Origin: Eutypa lata
Lineage: Eukaryota > Ascomycota > Sordariomycetes > Xylariales > Diatrypaceae
DNA length: 64,000 nucleotides
Direction of reading: 5' to 3'
Assembly: GCA_022661535.1 (NCBI GenBank)
Contig: JAKULF010000002.1
Coordinates: 620,001-684,000, forward strand
Made by a program: the position numbers and the translations under genes
Notes under the pieces: model-generated
Seen by the model: only the letters and a program-made list of their open reading frames with translations
Database searches by the model: none
What the model was told of the DNA's origin: nothing
Shown here: piece after piece, positions 36,254-46,489 of the stretch
Position numbering within the stretch: the stretch's first letter is position 1
How the letters are laid out: every line of letters starts with the position of its first letter

Positions 36254-37669
36254 CATAATTAGAGGGAGTGCATGACAGTTAAAAGTGCCACGATCAATTG
36301 GTTGGAATACGGGAAAAGCGCGGCGTTTTAAGGCAGAGAGGCATGGGAAGGGTGAACACTTAGATGGATGGGAATCGGGCATAGATAGACTTGTGTCACA
36401 AGGCTCTTTGGGTTCAGCGAATCTGGGGCGGTTGTGTGCGTGCGTGCGTATGTGTGTGATACGCTCAACATATATAGGGGGCCTGCGTGACGTTGAAAAA
36501 GCAAGCCATCATCGAAGGAAGACGAGGTAATTGACTGCATTGAGTAATGATAGTTCGTGCGTCCCTCACTCGGAGGAAAATAGAATAATAAATAATAATA
36601 CGCTCGCAAATGGGAATATCGCTTCCTACATACGATCTCCATAAGTCGGTCCAAACTGATAGGTACTTGCTTGTGAATCGTGACTGAGCGTAGTGGTTCG
36701 TTGGCGTATCGGTTTTGTCTCAACCCGTGTCTCTTTTTGTAGTGCACTGCCACTTACAGACATTTCCCTGTGATCGTAGGTAATAGAGAGGTTGGGTGTT
36801 CCACTCAAAGTTTAGGTGCTAAAGTTGTAAAAACGATGTTAGCCATTCATTAAGGGGGTGCAATGTGATTTCCAGCTTTCTCAAAATATCATATGGGGAA
36901 AGAAGAAGTGTAAGGTTCAAACTTTGATGATGTAGTCGTTGCTTCGGAGACCTGGAATGGTGGGCGATGATGGGTGGTGGACACATGGTGGTGGACACAT
37001 GGGATTGGGGTTAAAGTTGGAAGTCCAAAGGACTGGTGAAGATATACGACGGCCCCTATAGCAGAGGAAACTTCACCTCCTGTCGCGATCTGCTCAGGGA
37101 ACTACTTCGATTGAATATGGATAGATCAGTTCTCCTCTTTTATCTCCGAAAATCAATGTTTTGATTGTTTCCTAGGTGATTCGATGTATGTGTCATCTCC
37201 TGAAAGTACCATAACACCATCTTCCCTGCTTCCTTAAAGCAATGGACTCCTATTCTCGACGTGGATGATACTCTACTACTTTTATGCCTGACTGAACGAG
37301 ACACTAACTTGGTCTTAAGACTACTGTTGATCCGATGCGAACTATCAGCCCTCTCGATGGTGTAAGAATAAAACATGGAAGTCAATAATTCCCTGATCTT
37401 AGCACAACGGGATACATTCGGCAATTATCGAAATATACCCCGATAGACCCATTTCCATATATCCTACGTAGGTAGGCAATCGAATAGTAGAGGTTCGAAG
37501 TCAATGGATCCTCAGATCCTCCTCACGGTGGCATTAGGATTGATGATATGATATGAATATCATCCAATAATTACAATGCAGCCAGTTCGCACAGACGTAT
37601 CATCCCAGCCGTCCCCAGTCTTGTTGAGCTATTGTTTAAAGTGAATAAATCAGCCACAGCATCAATCAC
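36254..37669. other. Intergenic region, no gene seen
   Basis: This 1.4-kb spacer separates the convergent 3' ends of GPI1 (+) and the secreted-protein gene (-). A GTGTGCGTGCGTGCGT tract lies near 36,434. Overlapping frames on the opposite strand have no recognisable content. Confidence 0.6.
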
Positions 37670-38289
37670 TTAGTGCAAAAATACGTGAAGATTTCGTGGC
37701 TATTTAGGAAGACGAAAAAAAAGGGGGGGAAGGGGGTAACATACAACCTCAACACAACAAGAGCGATAAATTGACCCCGGCAGCGCCACCCCAGACGGCC
37801 GACCGTCCAGGCACTCGCTGTAGCTGGAGCCGCTCGCCACGACGGCTCCCACGCAGGTCGTCCCGGTGTAGTACTGCAGCATCTAGAGTCAGTATTAATC
37901 GCTGTTTGTAGATATATTTTGGCGATTTATACGTGGGAGTACCCGGAAGTATTTTCTTTTTTGCCTCTAAACATTACCCTCATTCGGAAATCTAAAGTAC
38001 TTGAAGGTAGCCAGCTAGCTAGCTATGAAGGGAAGAAAGAAAATGATTACAAAAGTTTACTTACTGGACCCCAGTCCTTGGGGATGTCGGGAGGTGACGG
38101 GTATGGCAGGTCGGCCGCTAATGTGTAGTTAAGGCAGCAGCTGGGCAGCCACTCGTCGACGCCCTCGGGGCGGTGTGCTTGGCAGGAGAACACGTGTTGT
38201 GCACTTGCTGTCGTTATTATCGATGTACTTGATGCTAGGAGCAGGAGTGGAAGCAGAACGAGAGAGGTCGGGCGCTGCTGTAGCTGCAT
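37670..38289 (-). CDS. Small secreted Cys-rich protein, ~130 aa, effector-like
   Basis: Proposed exons: 38289-38065, 37882-37745 and 37699-37670. The first exon encodes a signal peptide with a strong hydrophobic core (LVLLPLLLLAS, cleavage near SAQ-HV), then FSCQAH and PSCCLNYTL. The second has GTTCVGAVV, YSECLDG and RSCCVEV. Seven Cys in a C-CC-C-C-CC order suggest three disulfides in a secreted mini-protein. The third exon is less sure: a GTATGT donor and a polypyrimidine tract ending CCTAAATAG frame a 45-nt intron, and without splicing the frame stops at that same TAG. A hydrophobin is unlikely, because the eighth Cys and the hydrophobic inter-Cys loops are missing. It is divergent from the Zn2Cys6 regulator, 1.6 kb away. 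Function unknown. Confidence 0.6.
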
Positions 38290-39910
38290 TGTGGTTAAAC
38301 TACCTGTTGCTTTGTGTGGTATCGTGGCTGTGAGTTAGACTTGAAGATAGATCCGTAGAGGAATTGTGGAATGGGGTGTAGCTGAAGACGTTGATGAAAG
38401 TGTGTTGTATGCGTGTGGGTTGGTACGTAGAGAGAACCGGGTGTTGTTGAGAAAAGGGGTTCTGGGGAGGGTTGTGAACAAAACAGTAGGTAACACCGTT
38501 ACGGGGTTATGCCATGCGGCCGCTTCAACCGGCTAAACTAACGTGCAGTTCAATACTACCCCCACGGCGGCGGATGAAATTTCACTCCGCGTCTTTCTCA
38601 CCTACCGACTTAACCAGCGGCCGCCGGGATGGAAACCTAGGAATGTACGCCATGAAACATTGAAAAAAAAACCCGTCTACCAATTGCTTTGGATGGATAT
38701 GAATGGCAAGTAGCATCACAATTACGTGAACGCCGTGAGGTATCATATATCGTCCAGACATGACCAGGTCCTATGTGTCTATCTAGATACGTAGATAAAT
38801 GTTCTTTGAGACTTAGCCTCAGGATCATGAAGCTCATGGACTGTAGCCAAGCGCATTAGACCATCCTGTGGTATCATACTCTGATTTTACCCTTATACAT
38901 CTCTCCTAGTTCTACTATTGGAGTAAGTATAATAGATGGTATTCCATTGATAGCTTGCTTTACGACCTGGACTTTGCAATCGTTCTGGGTCGATTTCTAC
39001 GTTGAAACGATTATACTCGAACCTCCTACCCGTGCTGAGGATTAACTATATTGCTTGGGGAATTTATGTTAGTGATTATACTTCAGTTCATGTTGTGGCG
39101 AGCAATTTTGACTTCAAAGTCGGGGCATAACCCTGACGATCATCTGAGGTAGAAACTGACCAAATTCAAAGCAGCTTCGAGGGGGCCTACCGCTCTAGGC
39201 TAGTACACGGGTTGTCTTACCTCATATCACTAAACAGTACTTGAACCATGGAACAGATATCATATACGGCTGCTAGTAACTGATCTACGTAGTTCTGTCT
39301 AACATCATCATGTATTGATCAAAACGAAGGATCTGTCGTTTCGATTTCGAGCTGGACTAATCATTCATCAAGTAGATGAGGCATTTCACCCCTTAGTTAG
39401 GTGCTTATGAACGATAGTCTTGTAAAACCCCCTTTACCATATACTGTTAAGATTATAACCCCTTTATGTCGAGAGACATCACATCTTAGATTTGGCCTAG
39501 TCGAAATATGGATTAGTGTATATCCTATGGGGACTTTACTCGTAGGCTCTTTACATAGCTATATTTCCCCCTTTTCCCTAATTATCTAGCATTAAAATAG
39601 AGCTATAAAACCACCAATTGAAGATTCGACGAGGACTTTGAAGTTTGTTAACTGTACGTAGTACAAGCTGACGCTTGTACGGATGGAAGGATTTATCTGC
39701 TTATATAATGCACATTGACACTAGTACTATTTAGGATTAGCGTCCAAGGTGGAGTGAGTGTCTACCCACTTAGGTTGCTTACGACATAGCTCAGTAAGCA
39801 CCCATGATTCATGAAGGTACTGTAGAGTTCACAACCGTGGCTCCCTTCATATCGCATATATCAAGGCCACATTATCTCTACCCACCCTCCTCCTGATCGC
39901 CAAGTCACAC
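38290..39910. promoter_or_regulatory. Divergent intergenic region between secreted protein and Zn2Cys6 regulator
   Basis: This 1.6-kb stretch lies between the start codons of the secreted Cys-rich protein (-) and the regulator (+). It contains two GCGGCCGC octamers (38,517 and about 38,617) in a GC-rich patch, while the rest is AT-leaning. No gene is supported. The space could hold operators for the neighbouring regulator (inference). Confidence 0.4.
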
Positions 39911-42013
39911 ATGGTTGGTGTTGCTGGGAAGTCGCAGGCTTGCAACACTTGCAGGCAGAGGAGGGTAAAGGTGCGCGCGGTTCCAGTTGGCGCTTTTTAA
40001 AAGTTCCAAGCTACCTCTTAAGCATGTAGCATCAGACCAGACCTTTGCTAATCGGAAGCCCTGGATAGTGCGACTTGAGGCGACCGTCTTGCCTGAAGTG
40101 CATCAAATCCAAGCGAGAATGTACTGGCTATAGCCGGGAGGTCATTTTCGTCAACAGGACCGCCTCAAGTCCGTCGACCACCGCGACGTCGGTGCTGTCG
40201 GAGCTCAGGACCCAGCAGCAGCCGAAAGACACCTTGGCTCATCCAACCACGGAGGCTAACCTGCGTTATCTGTTTTCCGAGTCCTCGAATAGCTGCCATG
40301 TGTTTCGAAAGTACGCTGTCGAGCTATTAGAAGCTACGTACCTTCCGAAACAATCGGTCTCCAGCAGTCTCAGTGGAGAGACTAGCGAGGGTAGCTTCTC
40401 GTGGGCGTACCGCCTGACAGACCTCATCGAGCCTAGCAAATCGCTAGATACTTCCCTCTTTGCGTTTTGCCTTGCCCAGCTGTACATCACTGGCACGGGC
40501 AATGCTTCGCTTTACCAATGTCTGGGCCAATACAACACTGCCTTGCAGCACCTCTACTCTGATCTAGACGACTCGGAAACGAGGTTTCGAGAGGAAACAC
40601 TGGCTGCTATATTAGTGCTCTCGACATGTGAGGTATGTACAGAAGGTCTGCTAGGGAATGGGGTGCTCCAGATTGACGGACCAGCCGTAGGGCATAACAG
40701 GGGAGGGTGAAATGACCATTAATTCCTGATGTCTTTAAGCTCTATGGGATGCAACGACTATTTATATAGCCGTCATAACCCCTAAACTAGTAAATAACAA
40801 AGTCCAAGTGGATTTATATAGCCGCCACTACGTTAATCCCTGACAAGAGCCAGAGAAGTTCCTTAATCGGACTGAGTTTTGAGTTTGGATGCTATTGTTC
40901 CAACACATCTCTCATTCCTACACAATCTCTTAAGTACAACGTCACTGACGAAGACCACCAGCTCTTTGTATGTCCCGCAGAAAATGGTTGGAGTGTTCAC
41001 GCAGATGGCATCGCGCGAATCTTACGATTGCGCGATCCGGGAATGGCGAGCACTCCTGCCTGGCGGCACTTGTTTTCGCGCATGAGGATAGTTTGCGTAA
41101 GTCTGGTCAAGGTGCCCTTTTGCCCTTTTTTTGTCTAACCATCTAGCAGACTCTTGAAGCTCTGACGAAGCGACAAGCTCGGCTGCTCGAAAATGACATA
41201 TGGCGACAAATTGTAACCGAGTCCGGCTTCAGCGGTGCTCTGGACGAAGTTTATCGTATGGTTGCAGACATTCCTGCTATCCTCGAGCGAGCAGCTACCC
41301 TCCATTCAATTGGTGACACGGGTATTCTCCTGAGAGAGTCAGCAGTAGTTACGCAGTCAATGTTGGCCATGGTGAGGTCTGTCGAGTTCTGGTACGACGA
41401 GTTCTGGAAGGTTTCGCCAAACCGTCCGCGCTTTTGGACGGTGCAAAGCTCTGCAGCGAATCCAGCTGATGTCGACCCTTCGAATAAAATCTTCCCGTTA
41501 TGCTTCAAGTTTGAATCCCTTAGTGTCGCTGTTCCCGTCGTCATGTGCTGGTCGGTACTTGCTCAGTTGTATAGCAATGTTATCCAAATACATGACCTTG
41601 TCCAAGAAAGGCTAGGTCGTCACATTGAACTCGAATGTCTCCTGGCTCAGGCCAATGCCACTGTGGTAAATGCGGCGAGCTCGTTGGAAGCTTCGGGCCA
41701 GAACACACTGTGGTCCAATACAGGGAATGGCCGTTCAATACAAGATATTCGAACCGAGGGAACAAGGATGGCACACTATATATGCCAGTCGATGGAGTAT
41801 TTTCACCGGATAGAGATGGGAACATATGGTGGCCACTCCACGACCTATCCATCTTGGAGCGCTCGACAATATTTTCGTCTGCATCCGGGTCATGAGCGAG
41901 AGCGGTGCTGGTTACAAAACATGCACAAGATGGAAGGCCCCGGTACACGTTGGGGACTGGCGATGATGTCATTCGCAGATATCAATGAGCCGTTAGGTGG
42001 TTTGTCAAGATAA
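39911..42013 (+). CDS. Zn(II)2Cys6 transcription factor with fungal-specific domain, 540 aa
   Basis: Four exons, all phase 0: 39911-39970, 40069-40632, 40962-41096 and 41150-42013. Splicing exon 1 to exon 2 rebuilds the binuclear zinc cluster ACNTCRQRRVKCDLRRPSC followed by LKCIKSKRECTGY (C-x2-C-x6-C-x6-C-x2-C-x6-C). Exon 3 restores STCE-LFVCPAENGWSVHADG and LFSRMRIVC, part of the DUF3468/Fungal_trans_2 middle-homology region. These regulators bind CGG triplets and often control adjacent metabolic or transport genes. Intron 2 is 329 nt, several times longer than the others, and holds a direct repeat. The MFS transporter lies 1.5 kb downstream on the same strand and is a candidate target (inference). 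Confidence 0.88.
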
Positions 42014-42794
42014 ACGATGAGGAAGACCCTCACACGGTGAAGTTCCCTACATCTACTGCTATTCGTCGAGGTTAGTGCTGGTCTGCTCTCAATAGTGATA
42101 AGGACAAGTGAGGTGCTCAGCGAAGGGGGGAAACACGAGGAAGTTAATGTGACTTAATAACCATTATGATTTTCTAACTAAAAGAACTATTTATGAACTT
42201 TGCTTTCAATGTATACGATGATATAAGTATACATTAATAACAGATATATGTATGGTATTATGTTAATAGTTAATAAGATACATGTATGTCAAATGTTTTC
42301 ACTATATACTTATGTAGGAATAATTTACCAATAGGTAGTGACTGACCTACAAGTATTGCTGTCGGATTTTCTGTTACGAAACAATGCATATGACGGGAAC
42401 AACCATGAATGCGTTAACAGCGCCGGAGGAATGATCAGGCGGAGGTGGCGAGTGATCTTTATCCCCAAAACTTACCCATAATAGCCTGCCAAGTCCCGGC
42501 AGATCTCGTCGCCAAAATAATTGACATGACTTCCTACTTGGGAAGTATCTTGGTTCAAATTGAGTCAGTGGATAAGCTTTGAATAACCATCATAACATAT
42601 ATTATAAATCAGAACAATGCTAAATTGGTATTAAATAAGTAGGTATTACTCGGATCCAGCTATGTATCCCAGTGTATCATTTAATTCGGTAGCAACTTGC
42701 CTGGTTGTAGCCCGGGCGCTACCGCACTGCCGCAGTCGTGAACCTTGTAACATCCCATGTTCCCCCCGGTCTTTTGATGTGGGACCTATTTATG
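42014..42794. other. Intergenic region downstream of the regulator
   Basis: This 0.8-kb stretch has ordinary, AT-leaning sequence. No gene is seen. It ends at the left arm of the MITE-like element. Confidence 0.6.
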
Positions 42795-43344
42795 CCGGCC
42801 TAATTAGCTGGACTTGGTCGAATCGTTAATTCGTCCGTGTTTAACCCTTTATAGCAAACCCGTTAATAATCCTTAATATTAAGCATATTTGCGTACATGC
42901 CAAAGTATAAGGGTAATACTTTTACCATACTAATTTTTCTTACCACCGTCATTAACTTATATACATGTTATAACATTATTATTATTACATTTAATTAACG
43001 CTATCTTTAAGCTAAATTTCGAAAACTTAAGCAACAAGCCCTTTTTAAAGTATATAATAGTTATGGCGATATTATATATATTTTATATTATGTAATTAAC
43101 GATGATAACGTTACGATATACGGAAATAAGTAATAAAAGTAATAATTAAGTAATGGAAGTGATAAATATATAAATAATACAATAAATAATCCGTATATTA
43201 AAAGTATAAGTATTACCTTAGCGCACCTTTAGTTACTTAGCATAAAAGATTCCTGGGGGAGATAAGGCATCGACGAGAGAATTGCCGAAAGCGGTTAGAC
43301 GCGGACGAATTAACGATTCGACCAGGTCCAGCTAACTGGGCCGA
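42795..43344. mobile_element. MITE-like inverted-repeat element, ~550 bp, AT-rich core
   Basis: The arms at about 42797-42850 and 43288-43342 are reverse complements. A 23-nt block is identical (42815-42837 against 43302-43324), and most other differences are C/T or G/A, consistent with light RIP. The core is AT-rich (TTAATAATCC..., ATTATATATATTT) but retains CA/TG. No open frame is present. Such short non-coding TIR elements are non-autonomous DNA transposons. The target-site duplication is not clear, so the superfamily is open. The right end is about 195 bp upstream of the transporter start codon. Confidence 0.8.
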
Positions 43345-43539
43345 CCCATGCCTCGAATCATGATACCTTATACGGACTGGTGTGTTCTTTTGCCTTGACT
43401 AATCCACCGAGGATGATAAATACCTATGTACATATCCAAATACCCGTCCCTTGCCCGTCTATAAATGCAGACATGGAACGAAAAAACCCTCTTGGAATTT
43501 CATCTTTGGTCTTCAGCGCTTCACTTGCTATCTTTCAAG

Positions 43540-45366
43540 ATGAAGTCGAACGAGGATATTATCTCTCTAACCCCTAATACTTCATATCAAGACGTGAGCG
43601 ATGCTCGCAAGTCCGAAAAGTTCGAAACCGATACCCCCGAGATCGAGAACGGAGAGCTTTCTCTTTCTGAACGTCCCCTAGAGGAAGCGCTGGGTGCGGA
43701 ACCGCCTCCTCCTGCTGGGCCTGATCCCAACGCGTACCCGGATGGCGGCTTTGAGGCGTGGTTTTGTATCGCGGGCGGATTTGGCGCGGTTTTTTCCAGC
43801 TTCGGCTGGGTGAATTGTATGTATGATGATTATGTACCTACTTAAGTGCTCTATGGGGAGACTTACATAGCGGAGCGAGCAAGCATCTTGTTGACTGAAA
43901 GAGATAATAACAGGCATCGGCGTTTTCCAGGACTACTACCAATCCCACCAACTCACGGCATACTCGCCTGGCACTGTGGCGTGGATACCGGCAACCGAGT
44001 CATTCCTGTTGTTCTTCTTCGTGGGTGCATGGAATACATACGTCTTCGATTCTTGTATTGTGCTGACTTTTTTCTTTGTTTTCTTTCTTTCCGTAGGGTT
44101 TACTTTCCGGCAAGATGGCTGACAATTATGGTCCGCGGTGGCCATTGCTTTTCGGATCCGTCCTGCATGTTGTTGGATTGATGCTTCTCTCGGTATCCAA
44201 TGAGTATTATCAAATATTCCTTACCCAGTGTATCGTCAGCGGAATTGGAACGAGTTTTTTGTTTTATCCTAGTAAGAAACTCGTACCCCCGTCACTGTGG
44301 AGCTATTTTCTGACAATGCCTAGCTATTGCCGCGGCAGGCACTTGGTTCAAGCGACACCGAGCGCTTGCGTTCGGCATCATGGTATCTGGATCCAGTCTG
44401 GGCGGTGTCGTACTTCCCATTATGGTCCAGCGTCTGATCGTGCAACTCGGCTTTGGGTGGTCCATACGCATCACGGGATTCCTTATCCTCGGGCTTCTGG
44501 TCTTCGCCAACATAGCCGTCAAGTCCCGCCTCCCTCCCGCCCCAAAGCCGTTCACCCTGAAAGAATATTTCGTGCCGTTTCTCGAGACACCATTCCTGCT
44601 CCTCGCCGTCGGTTCGTTCTTCGTCTACGTCGGCGCATTCCTGCCCTTCAACTTCATCATCGTCGAGGCGAAGGAAGCTGGCACCCCGACCAACATCACC
44701 GACTATCTCGTCCCCATCATCAATGCGGCGAGCATCTTCGGGAGGATCTTCCCTGCCCACCTGGGGGATGTGTATGGAGTTTTCAACGTTTGCATTATTT
44801 TCACCCTTTTCTCGGGAGTTATAAGCCTTGCTCTGTGGCTGCCGGCTGCTTCGAGCGCTCCTATCATCGTCTTTGCCGTGCTATATGGATTTGCTTCGGG
44901 CTTGACACTTGCGATCATCCCTGCCTTGGTGGCTTCGATATCGGATATCCAAAAGCTGGGCCATCGCGTCGGCACGCTGTATGCTTTCTCCGCTTTCGGT
45001 ACTTTATTCGGCAGGTAAGCTCTCGAGTCCCTTAATAACCTTCTTAGCCTGTCTCGAGAACTCTTGGTCTCTGGCAATAATTGCCATTTCATTGGGCCCA
45101 AACTCTCTAGATGGTGCCACGAACCCCCGAAACATACTGAGAATGGTATTTAACTGACTCTGAGAAAAGCCCTATAGCCGGGGCGATCGTAGGTGCACAG
45201 GATGGCGCCTACACCGGTCTCAAGATATTTTGCGGTATCATGCTGGTTACGGTAGGCACATTAATCGTGATAATCTCCTATTGGAAACTAACGATAGCAG
45301 GGCGGTGCATTTATGGCTCTCTCGCGCATCAAATTGGTGGGTCACAGATTACTGGTAAAGAAATGA
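43540..45366 (+). CDS. MFS monocarboxylate-type transporter, 465 aa
   Basis: Six exons: 43540-43816, 43914-44020, 44097-44271, 44324-45014, 45170-45251 and 45301-45366. After an acidic N-terminus, NAYPDGGFEAWFCIAGGFGAVFSSFGWVN and CIGVFQDYYQSHQL identify the fungal MCT (SLC16-like) branch. GLLSGKMADNYGPRW is the loop-2 MFS signature (G-x3-D-x2-G-x-R), and HRALAFGIMVSGSSLGG is typical of helix 4/5. About twelve helices are present. The C-terminus GGAFMALSRIKLVGHRLLVKK is the expected end and is obtained only by removing the 49-nt intron 45252-45300. Such carriers move monocarboxylates or related metabolites across the plasma membrane; the substrate here is unknown. Intron 45015-45169 is homologous to an intron of the convergent chitin synthase gene. 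A MITE-like element sits in the promoter. Confidence 0.88.
45015..45169 (+). repeat. Introner-like element copy A (intron 4 of the MFS gene, 155 nt)
   Basis: The intron runs from GTAAGC to AAAAG, phase 2, inserted after GGC-AG. Its core 45041-45076 matches the chitin-synthase intron at 35 of 36 positions (TTCTTAGCCTGTCTCGAG... then CTCTTGGTCTCTGGCA). A second block at 45126-45145 (CCCGAAACATACTGAGAATG) matches at 18 of 20. Shorter matches link the two up to both splice sites, so the whole intron is one repeat unit. Confidence 0.85.
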
Positions 45367-46489
45367 GAGATCTATTCAGGCCCTACGAACATTAGGAACC
45401 ATTGCTAGGTCGATGCGATCTTGTTGATCTGTTTGCTAGCGTCGAATGGCAATTGCTAAAGCATAGCGAGGCTTGGAAGAATAATACATAGAATTGTAAA
45501 AAAGCTGACATTTCTTGTTACGGGGTTTGTGTTGGCGGATTGGTGGCTAGCCTATGTGGTCATGTTCTCAGGAGGTTTTGTATTATTGAATGTTTCGAAT
45601 AATAACTAGCGCGATCGTGCTGTTTTCTCCCTGGAAAATTATTGTCACATTCGAAGAGGGTCTCTAAAGAACTTCTTCATAGAATTGTTCAAGTTAGAGA
45701 TATCACTGGCTCTCAATGGGTATGTAAAAGGAACCTGCCCTGAGGCCCTGGCCGGCCTCGGTTCCCATCCCGTTAGGGTTATCATAGGCACATATGGGAC
45801 GGTCTTCAAGCTGGTGGGCTTCTATCTAAGCTGCTCAAGTTAGTGCTTTATGTTATTTACCATATCATCTCTAGGCTAGTATCTTAAAGTCCATAATTTG
45901 ATACATTATGTATAAGTTTTGTGCACTTCTATTAATCCCGACTATTGCAGGAGTCTTGGTAATAGCGAGGGTAAGGAATCTTTTCAGAATTTTACTTAAA
46001 GTTACTATCTGTATTTACATTTCACCTCAAGGGACTTGCACTGATCCTTCAATGTATTTTTCTTGTTTATAGCCCCTAACTAACCCTTTCTATATATCTA
46101 GTTTATTTTTGTGTTATGAAGCAATCAAGGTATATGTAACATAAAGAGTACAATGGTCAATATTCGCTCATCATGTAAATATCGATGAGTGATACCTACC
46201 ATTGACCCGGATTGGATGAACAAAGGTATATCTGCGTTTCAAGCTTTAATGCGCCCTACTGGTTAAAAAGAGATCTACAAGACTAAATAATTTAGGACCT
46301 GAGAGGTTTTAAATGGGAAACTTTCAATAATTAACATTAATATATAGTTAAAGGATGCGCTTTCAAATTATTTTAATACAGAAAAAGGGGTATATCAGCC
46401 GCCCCTCTCCCCCTCCTCTCCTTTTCATTAGGACTTTTGGGATATGACATTTTACAATTGTACTTTCTACAAATGTATTCATCCAAACT
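45367..46489. other. Convergent 3' intergenic region, transporter / chitin synthase
   Basis: This 1.1-kb stretch lies between two convergent 3' ends. It is AT-leaning and no gene is seen. An open frame that starts at 46,363 and runs into the last chitin-synthase exons is an alternative frame of that gene. Confidence 0.6.

Noticed and set aside
35753..36382. 209-codon minus-strand frame opposite the GPI1 3' end
   Set aside because: It is antisense to conserved PIG-Q exons and has no domain of its own.
38517..38625. Two GCGGCCGC octamers that could be arms of an inverted repeat
   Set aside because: Similarity does not extend beyond about 9 nt and no element boundary is visible.
44115..45035. 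306-codon plus-strand frame overlapping the MFS transporter
   Set aside because: It follows the transporter frame briefly and then runs out of frame through an unspliced intron. The spliced model with MFS motifs is preferred.
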